Assembly: GCA_023257035.1 (NCBI GenBank)
Contig: JALRDI010000238.1
Span: 1 to 23,936, forward strand
DNA length: 23,936 nucleotides
From: Ilumatobacteraceae bacterium
Lineage (GTDB): Bacteria > Actinomycetota > Acidimicrobiia > Acidimicrobiales > Ilumatobacteraceae
Reading direction: 5' to 3'
Shown: positions 1-5,493 of the stretch, one piece after another
Layout of the letters: every line of letters starts with the position of its first letter
How positions within the stretch are numbered: position 1 is the stretch's first letter
The notes under the pieces: generated by a model
The model's input: the letters and a program-made list of their open reading frames with translations, nothing else
Databases searched by the model: none
What the model was told of the DNA's origin: nothing
Translations under genes and position numbers: made by a program

Positions 1-30
1 CTCTTTCCCTCCCCGACGCTCTTCCGATCT
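1..30 (+). other. Residual Illumina sequencing adapter
   Basis: These 30 bases match the 3' end of the TruSeq universal (P5/read 1) adapter at 28 of 30 positions. They end exactly with the diagnostic GACGCTCTTCCGATCT; the two differences are C for A at positions 11 and 13. The coding sequence of the first gene begins immediately after. This is library sequence, not genome, so the biological contig starts at base 31. The identification rests on recall of the adapter sequence. Confidence 0.95.
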
Positions 31-222
31 TATTTCTTTGGGCAAGGTGCCGTCGGTATCGGACAGTTACTGAAGCGCTATTCAAGTCGCCTTGAGGGTG
101 AGGAACTTCTTGCTGCTGTCATTATGTCGTCGGCGCTTGGCGTCGTCGTGTTCTTGTTCTTTGGTTGGCTTCAAAACCTTGCAATCGGTAAATGGCACGA
201 GTCGTCGGGCTCTGATTCATAG
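31..222 (+). CDS. ABC transporter permease, C-terminal fragment
   Basis: This is an open frame of 63 codons ending at TAG 220-222, with its 5' part lost at the contig edge. The translation starts YFFGQGAVGIGQ, continues through GEELLAAVIMSSALGVVVFL and ends in a short hydrophilic tail. That pattern, a cytoplasmic segment followed by the last membrane helix after a GEELLAA-like motif, is typical of the inner-membrane permeases of NitT/TauT/SsuC/ThiX-type importers. The binding protein encoded 91 bp downstream belongs to the matching family, so the two are probably one operon, with an ATPase expected off the left end. The substrate cannot be told from this fragment. The family call is an inference from sequence character and context. 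Confidence 0.75.
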   Translation, partial: YFFGQGAVGIGQLLKRYSSRLEGEELLAAVIMSSALGVVVFLFFGWLQNLAIGKWHESSGSDS

Positions 223-236
223 TTCTCATATTTCTT

Positions 237-302
237 GCTTCCATCCACCTATCCACCCACCTACCTACCCAAACCACCCATCCAAACAAATTCCAAATCC
301 AA
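237..302 (+). other. G-free, C/A-rich leader tract
   Basis: There is no G on the plus strand for 66 consecutive bases. The tract contains degenerate short repeats of the CCACCTA/CCATCCA type. It sits between the permease stop and the Shine-Dalgarno of the binding-protein gene, so it would form an unstructured, C-rich mRNA spacer. The complementary strand has many GG and GGG runs. No function is established. Confidence 0.75.
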
Positions 303-309
303 GGGGGAG
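301..309 (+). promoter_or_regulatory. Ribosome binding site of the TTG-started lipoprotein gene
   Basis: AAGGGGGAG lies 4 nt before TTG 314. It is the only strong Shine-Dalgarno-like sequence in the leader, and it fixes the start at TTG rather than at codons further upstream in the same frame that overlap the permease gene. Confidence 0.75.
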
Positions 310-313
310 AACC

Positions 314-1489
314 TTGATTAACCGTTTAACGAGAAAAAAGACATTGAGAACTGCCACCGCGTTTGCATTGGCAGTGTCGCTTGTCGCCGCCTGCGGCGGT
401 GATGATGGAGATGCTGAAGAAGAACCAGCGTCAGAAGAAACAGCTTCGGATGCCGATTCCGGGGTGAGCCTTGCTGGTATCTGCCCTGATCCTTTGGTGA
501 TTCAGACTGACTGGCATACGGAGTCTGAGCATGGTGCGTTGTACAACTTGCTCGGTGATGATTACACCGTTGAGAAGGATCGTGGTGCGACTGTTGGCCC
601 GATGACTCTTGGTGGTGTTGATCTGGGTATCGATTTCGAAATTCGTGAGGGCGGCCCTGCTATTGGCTTCTCTTCGCCTGGCTCGATTTTGTACAGCGAT
701 GATTCGGTGCATTTGGCGTATGCCAATACTGATGCGCAGATTCTGTCGTGGCAGGACACTCCGTTGTTGTCAGTTGTTGCGCCGTTGGAAAAGAACCCGC
801 AGATGATCATGTGGGATCCTGAGACGTATCCAGATGTTGAGGATCTCAGCGATCTTGGTGAGCTTGGTGTGACGATCAACATCTTTGCTGGCCAGACGTA
901 TGCCGATGTCTTCGTGGCGCTCGGTGTGTTGGATGCAGATCAGATTGATCCTTCATACGATGCAACTCCTGCACGTTTCATTGCAGAACAGGGTGCTATT
1001 GCTCAGCAGGGCTTTGCTTCTTCTGAGCCGTATGCCTACAAGAACACCTATGAGGAATGGGGCAAGGACGTTGCATTCACGTTGTTGAATGACAATGGAT
1101 TCCCGATCTACAGCCAGACCATTGCAATCAAGCCTTCAATGAAGGACGAGATGGACGCCTGTTTGACCGAACTTGTTCCGATCTTCCAGCAGTCAGTGGT
1201 GGATTACCACGGTGATCCTGCTCGCACGAACGCAATGATCGTTGATATCAACGAGCAGTTCGATGACGGCTGGGTATACACCGCTGGTAACGCTGAGTTT
1301 GCTGCTGGAGCAATGGCTGAGTACGGCCTCGTCGGTAACGGCCCAGACGCAACAGTCGGCAACATGGATCTTGATCGGATCCAAGAAATGCTCGACAACA
1401 TTGCGTTGGCTGGTCTTGAGTTCGACGAAACTCTCACACCAGAAGACCTCGTCACCAACGAGTACATCGACACCTCAATCGGCTTCTGA
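314..1489 (+). CDS. ABC transporter substrate-binding lipoprotein (NMT1/NitT-TauT-like)
   Basis: This 391-residue protein starts at TTG 314, chosen because of the purine-rich ribosome site just upstream and because it gives a perfect lipoprotein signal peptide. Basic residues MINRLTRKK are followed by a hydrophobic stretch and the lipobox LVAAC, with Cys27 as the expected lipidation site. After it comes an acidic linker, 10 Asp/Glu in 24 residues and no basic residue. The mature domain opens with VIQTDWHTESEHGALY, resembling the DW...H/G segment that begins NMT1/THI5-like periplasmic binding proteins. It ends with TNEYIDTSIGF, like the C-terminal tail of that family. It should capture a small metabolite outside the membrane and pass it to the permease encoded upstream. 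Related systems transport thiamine or riboflavin precursors, sulfonates or nitrate, and I cannot choose between them. Confidence 0.85.
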   Translation: MINRLTRKKTLRTATAFALAVSLVAACGGDDGDAEEEPASEETASDADSGVSLAGICPDPLVIQTDWHTESEHGALYNLLGDDYTVEKDRGATVGPMTLGGVDLGIDFEIREGGPAIGFSSPGSILYSDDSVHLAYANTDAQILSWQDTPLLSVVAPLEKNPQMIMWDPETYPDVEDLSDLGELGVTINIFAGQTYADVFVALGVLDADQIDPSYDATPARFIAEQGAIAQQGFASSEPYAYKNTYEEWGKDVAFTLLNDNGFPIYSQTIAIKPSMKDEMDACLTELVPIFQQSVVDYHGDPARTNAMIVDINEQFDDGWVYTAGNAEFAAGAMAEYGLVGNGPDATVGNMDLDRIQEMLDNIALAGLEFDETLTPEDLVTNEYIDTSIGF

Positions 1490-1505
1490 TTGAGTAAACG
1501 AATTG

Positions 1506-1535
1506 GGGTGGGTGCCGAACGGCACCCACCCTTTT
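1506..1535 (+). terminator. Rho-independent terminator
   Basis: A perfect 11-bp GC-rich stem (GGGTGGGTGCC, with its complement at 1521-1531) closes a GAAC tetraloop and is followed by TTTT. It lies 16 bp after the lipoprotein stop codon. It terminates the plus-strand transporter operon before the convergent oxidoreductase gene. On the minus strand no U-run follows the stem, so it is directional. Confidence 0.92.
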
Positions 1536-1589
1536 CGCGTTCAGTTGAGAAATTTGAGGTGCTGTAGTTACGTCTGGCCTGTCTGGCAG

Positions 1590-3161
1590 TCAAACAAGCT
1601 CTTTTAAGACGCGTAACGCAGCGTTTCGACCTGCTCCCCCAAAGATGCCTGCACCAGGGAATGCTGCTGCACCTGCCAGATGCAGGCCTTCAATTGGCCC
1701 ATAGTGCCGAGTGAGGTCTTTTGGCGTTCCGCGAAATGTCGCCAGGGGTGATCCTGCGTAGGCCGGGGTGTGACCTCGGGGCATGAAAAACTCATTTTCG
1801 TAGCGATCTGGGGTCATTGACCGCCAGCGCTTGATCTTCAACGTGCCGGGCTCACATAGTGAGTCAAGGATCGTTAACCAACGTTCTGGTTCGTTGGTGT
1901 TCGACCAGTCGTGTTGGTAGGGAGTGAAGAGCACCTCGAGGCTCAACACATGCTCAGTTGGGTCTAACTGCATTGATGTGTCGAGATTTGTCGGAATATT
2001 TATCAGCAGACTTGGACGATCAGCGATCGCTCCTTGCTGTCGGCGACTATGTGCTTCATCCAGGTCGGCTGGTGTGGGCGAGACGACGGTTGTTGGTGTG
2101 TGGAGGTCAGAGTTGCCAATGTGCTTTCGAAGCCGCTCCTCGAATTTGTAGACCGGCAAACCATCAATGACAAGGTCGAGTTTGGATTCGTAGCCATCGT
2201 GTACCGGTTGTGACCGCCACCGTTCAACAGCAGGGTTTGCGTCTGCCGTCGAACCATGAACCCACTCATTGAAGATTTGCTGCGGATCATTTGAGGTCAG
2301 CACATGTTTGGCGGAAATGTTTCGACCATCGGCAAGTTCGACTCCAGCGACTCTGTTACCTCTAATAATCAAACCTGTAACCCGTGCTCCGGTGATACAC
2401 GTTCCACCTGCGGCTAAGAACGATCGATGGATCGCGTCAGTCAGGGCTCCGCTGCCACCCTCTGGTCGAGCTGTTTTGATGAGATGTTTGGTGGCATACA
2501 GCGCACCGGCAAGGCCTGTGCCGGGTGTCGTTGGATGTACGCCCCATACGGTGGGTCCGGTGACGATTGCTGGCATCCAGATTTGCCAGTCGTCAAAATA
2601 GTGTTGGTACACGTCCTGAGCACTTCTCTTGCTCCACGCAAGAAGTCGCCGAGCGCCCCGACCTTTCATTGTGGCGAGGCGTTGAAGAAAGTGCCTTGTC
2701 GAAGGTGTTGTGCGTGCCATTTCGATTACAAGCTCCGCAACTGGCAGAGCGTCATTGAGATAGTTGCGGTAAGGCTCTACCCAATGAGGGTGGGTGTTAC
2801 TCAATGTGTCGAGGTGTTCCTCAGCGTTGTGCCTGAAGAGCCAAGTTGAATCCGGTTGATAACTCGAATGGATTGATGAAAATTCACCCTCCAGATACCG
2901 AAGTCCGTGTCGCGAGAGTTCGAGGTCATCGAAGATCGGAAGAGCGCGAACCATGGTGTGGTCGCAGTTGCAGATATTGAATCGTGCGCCAAGATCAGTC
3001 ACTGTGGAGGCGCAGCCTCCTACCTCGTTGCGTGCCTCAACGAGAACCGTCGACACTCCGGCGCGAGCAAGATATGCCGCCGCAATGAGACCATTGTGTC
3101 CTCCTCCGACGACAACTGCCTCTGCTGCCAGAGCGTCGGTATGCGGGTCGGTTGCTGTCAC
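1590..3161 (-). CDS. FAD-dependent oxidoreductase, phytoene-desaturase/retinol-saturase-like
   Basis: This 523-residue protein has an N-terminal dinucleotide fold, VVVGGGHNGLIAAAYLARAG at residues 16-35. Its GxGxxG is at 19-24, and Glu42 at the end of the second strand binds the FAD ribose; NEVGGCAS follows. The C-terminus carries the second FAD signature, GLHLAGAAAFPGAGIFGGAG. This places it in the CrtI/PYROXD2-like amine-oxidase-fold group, which oxidises or isomerises polyenes and related lipids. No carotenoid genes are nearby, so the substrate is unknown. Start is GTG 3161. There is no Shine-Dalgarno, but TACCGT lies 7 nt upstream on this strand, fitting a leaderless transcript. It is convergent with the lipoprotein gene and divergent from the dipeptidase gene. 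A 14-nt adapter-like string inside it (2933-2946) encodes ALPIF in frame and looks natural. Confidence 0.88.
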   Translation of the reverse strand: MTATDPHTDALAAEAVVVGGGHNGLIAAAYLARAGVSTVLVEARNEVGGCASTVTDLGARFNICNCDHTMVRALPIFDDLELSRHGLRYLEGEFSSIHSSYQPDSTWLFRHNAEEHLDTLSNTHPHWVEPYRNYLNDALPVAELVIEMARTTPSTRHFLQRLATMKGRGARRLLAWSKRSAQDVYQHYFDDWQIWMPAIVTGPTVWGVHPTTPGTGLAGALYATKHLIKTARPEGGSGALTDAIHRSFLAAGGTCITGARVTGLIIRGNRVAGVELADGRNISAKHVLTSNDPQQIFNEWVHGSTADANPAVERWRSQPVHDGYESKLDLVIDGLPVYKFEERLRKHIGNSDLHTPTTVVSPTPADLDEAHSRRQQGAIADRPSLLINIPTNLDTSMQLDPTEHVLSLEVLFTPYQHDWSNTNEPERWLTILDSLCEPGTLKIKRWRSMTPDRYENEFFMPRGHTPAYAGSPLATFRGTPKDLTRHYGPIEGLHLAGAAAFPGAGIFGGAGRNAALRVLKELV

Positions 3162-3168
3162 AGTTCAA

Positions 3169-3178
3169 ACGGTAGCGT
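3169..3178. promoter_or_regulatory. Interlocked divergent -10 elements (bidirectional promoter)
   Basis: On the minus strand TACCGT (3174 to 3169) lies 7 nt before GTG 3161. On the plus strand TAGCGT (3173-3178) lies 6 nt before GTG 3185. The two TANNNT boxes share the TA dinucleotide at 3173-3174. With start codons 23 bp apart there is no room for separate promoters or for Shine-Dalgarno sites. The simplest reading is one symmetric promoter giving two leaderless mRNAs. Confidence 0.65.
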
Positions 3179-3184
3179 TCGGGT

Positions 3185-3919
3185 GTGCCCAGTTTCGAAC
3201 AAGGCCACCTGACGAGGAGGCCAGATGAAATTGACGTTGATTGGATGGCAATTCTTCCAGTCGGAGAAACACTGCCATTGCTCGTGGAACCGCATGAGAT
3301 GACTCCGATAGAGAGTGACTGTCGCGAGTATTTGGTCGATGTTTCGAACACGTTCACATGTCTTGAGGCGTATCGGAATGAGGGTTGGCAACATGCCCAT
3401 CAGGGAACATTCATTCGAAGCGGTGTCGCCCGGCGCCTTCTTGAAGTGTGCACCTCACTCCCCTTTGGATTTGACCTTGTGATCTTCGATGGGTGGCGAT
3501 CGCTTGATTTGCAATCGGAACTGTTTACTGCTGCGTACGGTGATGCCAACTTGCCTGAGGGCTACCTCGCACCTCCCAGTCGGGATGTACAACTTCCACC
3601 ACCTCACGTAAGCGGTGGAACTGTCGACCTCACCCTTTCATTTGAGGGCAATCCCCTTGCATTGGGTACCTCGTTCGACTCATTCACCCATGAAGCACAC
3701 GCTCTCGCCTTTGAATCTGATGACACTCCAGTTCGGCGGCTCAGGAGACTTCTTTGTTCTGCAATGTGGAAGCAGGACTTCATTGTGTACGAGGGTGAGT
3801 GGTGGCACTTTGAGTACGGCACACCGCGGTGGGCCGCAATTCGTGAGGCGCCAGGTTGTTACCAACGCGCGAACCTGCACGACCTTGTTTCGTTCTCACC
3901 GACTGTCGTGAACCCATGA
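3185..3919 (+). CDS. D-alanyl-D-alanine dipeptidase, VanX/DdpX-type (peptidase M15D)
   Basis: This 244-residue zinc dipeptidase cleaves free D-Ala-D-Ala and related dipeptides. The zinc and catalytic residues of VanX are present with the right spacing. His141 and Asp148 lie in PPPHVSGGTVDLTL (H-x6-D as in VanX His116/Asp123). Glu205 and His208 lie in EGEWWHFEYG (E-x2-H as Glu181/His184). Arg105 in FDGWRS is the likely counterpart of VanX Arg71, and GTSFDSFTHEAH matches the loop after the zinc site. GTG 3185 is chosen because TAGCGT sits 6 nt upstream; ATG 3245 is the alternative. There is no signal peptide, so it is cytoplasmic. No VanH/VanA ligase is present, so peptidoglycan turnover or dipeptide nutrition is likelier than glycopeptide resistance. 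The stop overlaps the next start (ATGA). Confidence 0.88.
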   Translation: MPSFEQGHLTRRPDEIDVDWMAILPVGETLPLLVEPHEMTPIESDCREYLVDVSNTFTCLEAYRNEGWQHAHQGTFIRSGVARRLLEVCTSLPFGFDLVIFDGWRSLDLQSELFTAAYGDANLPEGYLAPPSRDVQLPPPHVSGGTVDLTLSFEGNPLALGTSFDSFTHEAHALAFESDDTPVRRLRRLLCSAMWKQDFIVYEGEWWHFEYGTPRWAAIREAPGCYQRANLHDLVSFSPTVVNP

Positions 3920-4971
3920 CGTTTACTTGCGGTCGAATCAGGGGTATTCCTGTCCGCCTACATTGGAGCGCGCTCATCGTTGCGTGTTACCTTGCGTACT
4001 CCATCGGTGCATCGGTTTCGATACCGGCGACGGTGTTTGGAGTCGTTTGTTTTGGCGTCTCGATCCTGCTCCACGAACTTGGGCATGCTCTCGTCGCCTC
4101 AAAATGTGGTGTGTCAACGACCTCGATCGACCTGTGGGCCCTCGGTGGTGTTGCGAGGCTTGCGAGTGAAGCCCCTACGCCAAAGTCAGAGGGCCTCATT
4201 GCAGGAGCAGGGCCTGCCGCCAGTGCCCTGTCGGCGATTATCGCCTTTTCAGCGTGGTGGATGCTTCCAGGTGTAGGTCTCGGTGGCGAGTTCGGCCGAG
4301 TGTTGCTTTGGCTCTCGTATCTCAACGCTGCTCTCGCGCTGTTCAACATGTTGCCGGGTTCTCCCCTTGACGGTGGTCGTGTGCTTCGCGCAGTCAGATG
4401 GCGTATGCATGGTGACCGTCTTCGTGCGTCCCGTGAAGCAGCTCGCTCCGGCGTTGTGGTCGGTGGACTTATTGTGGCTGGAGCTGCAATTCTGGTGGTG
4501 CAGGGCAAAAGCTCGGTTTCTCTTCTCCTTGTCGGTCTTTTCGTACTTGGAAATGCACGAACTGAATTGTCGTTTGCAGAGATTCAGGGGAAGGTGAGGT
4601 CAATCACTGTCGGCGCTATTGCGTGGCGGATGCTGGCTCAATTTGACATCAACACAACAGTGGCTCAAATGTTGTCCGAGGTCGAACGGCTTGGAGATGC
4701 CGAAGCGGCCGTGGTGGTTGAAACGGGCAGAGCTATCGGCATAGCGATGCTTGATCATGCTGAACGAGTTCCAGTTGAAGATCGTCAGCTAACAATTCTT
4801 GGTGACCTTCTGCAACCGTTTTCGAATTATCCGTCAGCAGTCGAGAATCAACTGTTAACAGACATGTTGCCGCTAATTGATCCGCTTGAGCCTGTCATCC
4901 TCTTGACGAGCAACGAACAAATTGTTGGAATCGTGCCACCTAGTCGTCTGCGAAAAGTGTTGGAGATTTAA
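3916..4971 (+). CDS. Site-2 protease family membrane metalloprotease (M50, Rip3-like) with C-terminal CBS-like region
   Basis: This 351-residue integral membrane protease starts at ATG 3916, which overlaps the dipeptidase stop as ATGA. The zinc motif HELGH is at residues 53-57 within a hydrophobic helix. The third ligand is Asp152 in NMLPGSPLDGGR (144-155), the classical N-P-DG motif of the family. Hydrophobic segments flank these at roughly 17-50, 95-117, 128-146 and 180-212. The last 120 residues are soluble and resemble a degenerate pair of CBS domains (TVGAIAWRM near 231-239, EQIVGIVPPSRL near 334-345). That is the architecture of mycobacterial Rip3. Such proteases cleave transmembrane anti-sigma factors or other membrane proteins. 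No anti-sigma gene is nearby, so the substrate is unknown. It is convergent with the phosphoribosyltransferase gene, 11 bp apart, with no visible terminator. Confidence 0.9.
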   Translation: MTFTCGRIRGIPVRLHWSALIVACYLAYSIGASVSIPATVFGVVCFGVSILLHELGHALVASKCGVSTTSIDLWALGGVARLASEAPTPKSEGLIAGAGPAASALSAIIAFSAWWMLPGVGLGGEFGRVLLWLSYLNAALALFNMLPGSPLDGGRVLRAVRWRMHGDRLRASREAARSGVVVGGLIVAGAAILVVQGKSSVSLLLVGLFVLGNARTELSFAEIQGKVRSITVGAIAWRMLAQFDINTTVAQMLSEVERLGDAEAAVVVETGRAIGIAMLDHAERVPVEDRQLTILGDLLQPFSNYPSAVENQLLTDMLPLIDPLEPVILLTSNEQIVGIVPPSRLRKVLEI

Positions 4972-4982
4972 CCAAACGCGAG

Positions 4983-5480
4983 TTATGCGTCGGCAACAAT
5001 TCCTTCACGGTCGACAACAGGCGGTTTATCGCTCCACGGGAAGTTGATCCAAAGATCCGTGCGTCTCCAGACGTAGTCACATTGCACTACCGAGTGAGAC
5101 TTTTCGTAGATCACAGCGGTGCGAACTTCACCTACTTTTCCGGCACAGAACTCATGAACGCTCTTAAGGGTGTGACCGGTATCAGCGACGTCGTCGACGA
5201 TCAGCAATTTTGCGTCTGCCAGATCAACAAAATCTGGGGCCGGGGGAAGAATTCGGGGCACTTCGAGGCGCTCATCGACACCCGTGTAGAACTCGACATT
5301 CATTGTGTACGTATTCTTGACTGCGAGGGCGTATCCGAGTGCACCTCCGATCAGAAGGCCACCTCTTGCAATCGACAGAATCATTTCTGGCTCGTAGCCA
5401 TCTTCTGCAATCATCGTCGCAAGTTCACGCGACGCATTTCCAAACAATTCCCAACTCAGGATTTCACGCTCTTCGGCCAT
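4983..5480 (-). CDS. Purine-type phosphoribosyltransferase
   Basis: This 165-residue type I phosphoribosyltransferase has the PRPP-binding loop KLLIVDDVADTGHTL at residues 91-105, with the Asp96-Asp97 pair and the TGHT phosphate loop. An earlier loop, SIARGGLLIG (36-45), fits the family. The C-terminal WINFPWS is seen in many actinobacterial homologues annotated as xanthine/guanine or generic phosphoribosyltransferases. It would transfer phosphoribose from PRPP to a base, most likely a 6-oxopurine. It lies 10 nt downstream of the xanthine dehydrogenase Mo subunit, which supports a purine substrate. It also has its own candidate leaderless promoter, TAGCGT 7 nt before ATG 5480, inside the 3' end of that gene. 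The exact base specificity cannot be read from sequence. Confidence 0.85.
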   Translation of the reverse strand: MAEEREILSWELFGNASRELATMIAEDGYEPEMILSIARGGLLIGGALGYALAVKNTYTMNVEFYTGVDERLEVPRILPPAPDFVDLADAKLLIVDDVADTGHTLKSVHEFCAGKVGEVRTAVIYEKSHSVVQCDYVWRRTDLWINFPWSDKPPVVDREGIVADA

Positions 5481-5487
5481 GGCACTG

Positions 5488-5493
5488 ACGCTA
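5488..5493 (-). promoter_or_regulatory. Candidate -10 box for the phosphoribosyltransferase gene
   Basis: On the minus strand TAGCGT lies 7 nt before ATG 5480, overlapping the stop region of the upstream gene. A TTGAAT sequence lies 15 nt further upstream and may be a -35, though that spacer is short. The arrangement predicts a leaderless transcript independent of the xanthine dehydrogenase operon. Confidence 0.5.

Noticed and set aside
92..313. A longer N-terminus for the first lipoprotein, reading in frame from about base 92.
   Set aside because: It overlaps the permease coding sequence in another frame and would bury the signal peptide. TTG 314 has a strong ribosome site and gives a standard lipoprotein.
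2933..2946. A 14-nt exact match to the start of the Illumina read-through adapter (AGATCGGAAGAGCG) inside the FAD oxidoreductase gene, possibly a second chimeric join.
   Set aside because: The reading frame is uninterrupted, the bases encode ALPIF in a region that looks family-like on both sides, and there is no GC change. It is probably a coincidence, though adapter trimmers could clip reads here and cause a coverage dip.
3856..3915. An upstream in-frame ATG extending the M50 protease by 20 residues.
   Set aside because: It lies well inside the dipeptidase gene, whereas ATG 3916 forms a typical ATGA stop-start overlap and gives the usual short N-terminus before the first helix.
3185..3919. 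Vancomycin resistance determinant.
   Set aside because: Only the VanX-type dipeptidase is present. No VanH, VanA/B ligase or VanRS genes are nearby, so resistance is not supported.
3987..4508. A 173-codon antisense frame under the M50 protease gene, and similar long antisense frames under dppC and the 2Fe-2S subunit.
   Set aside because: They mirror the codon structure of well-supported genes, have no recognisable domains or initiation signals, and are explained as shadow frames.
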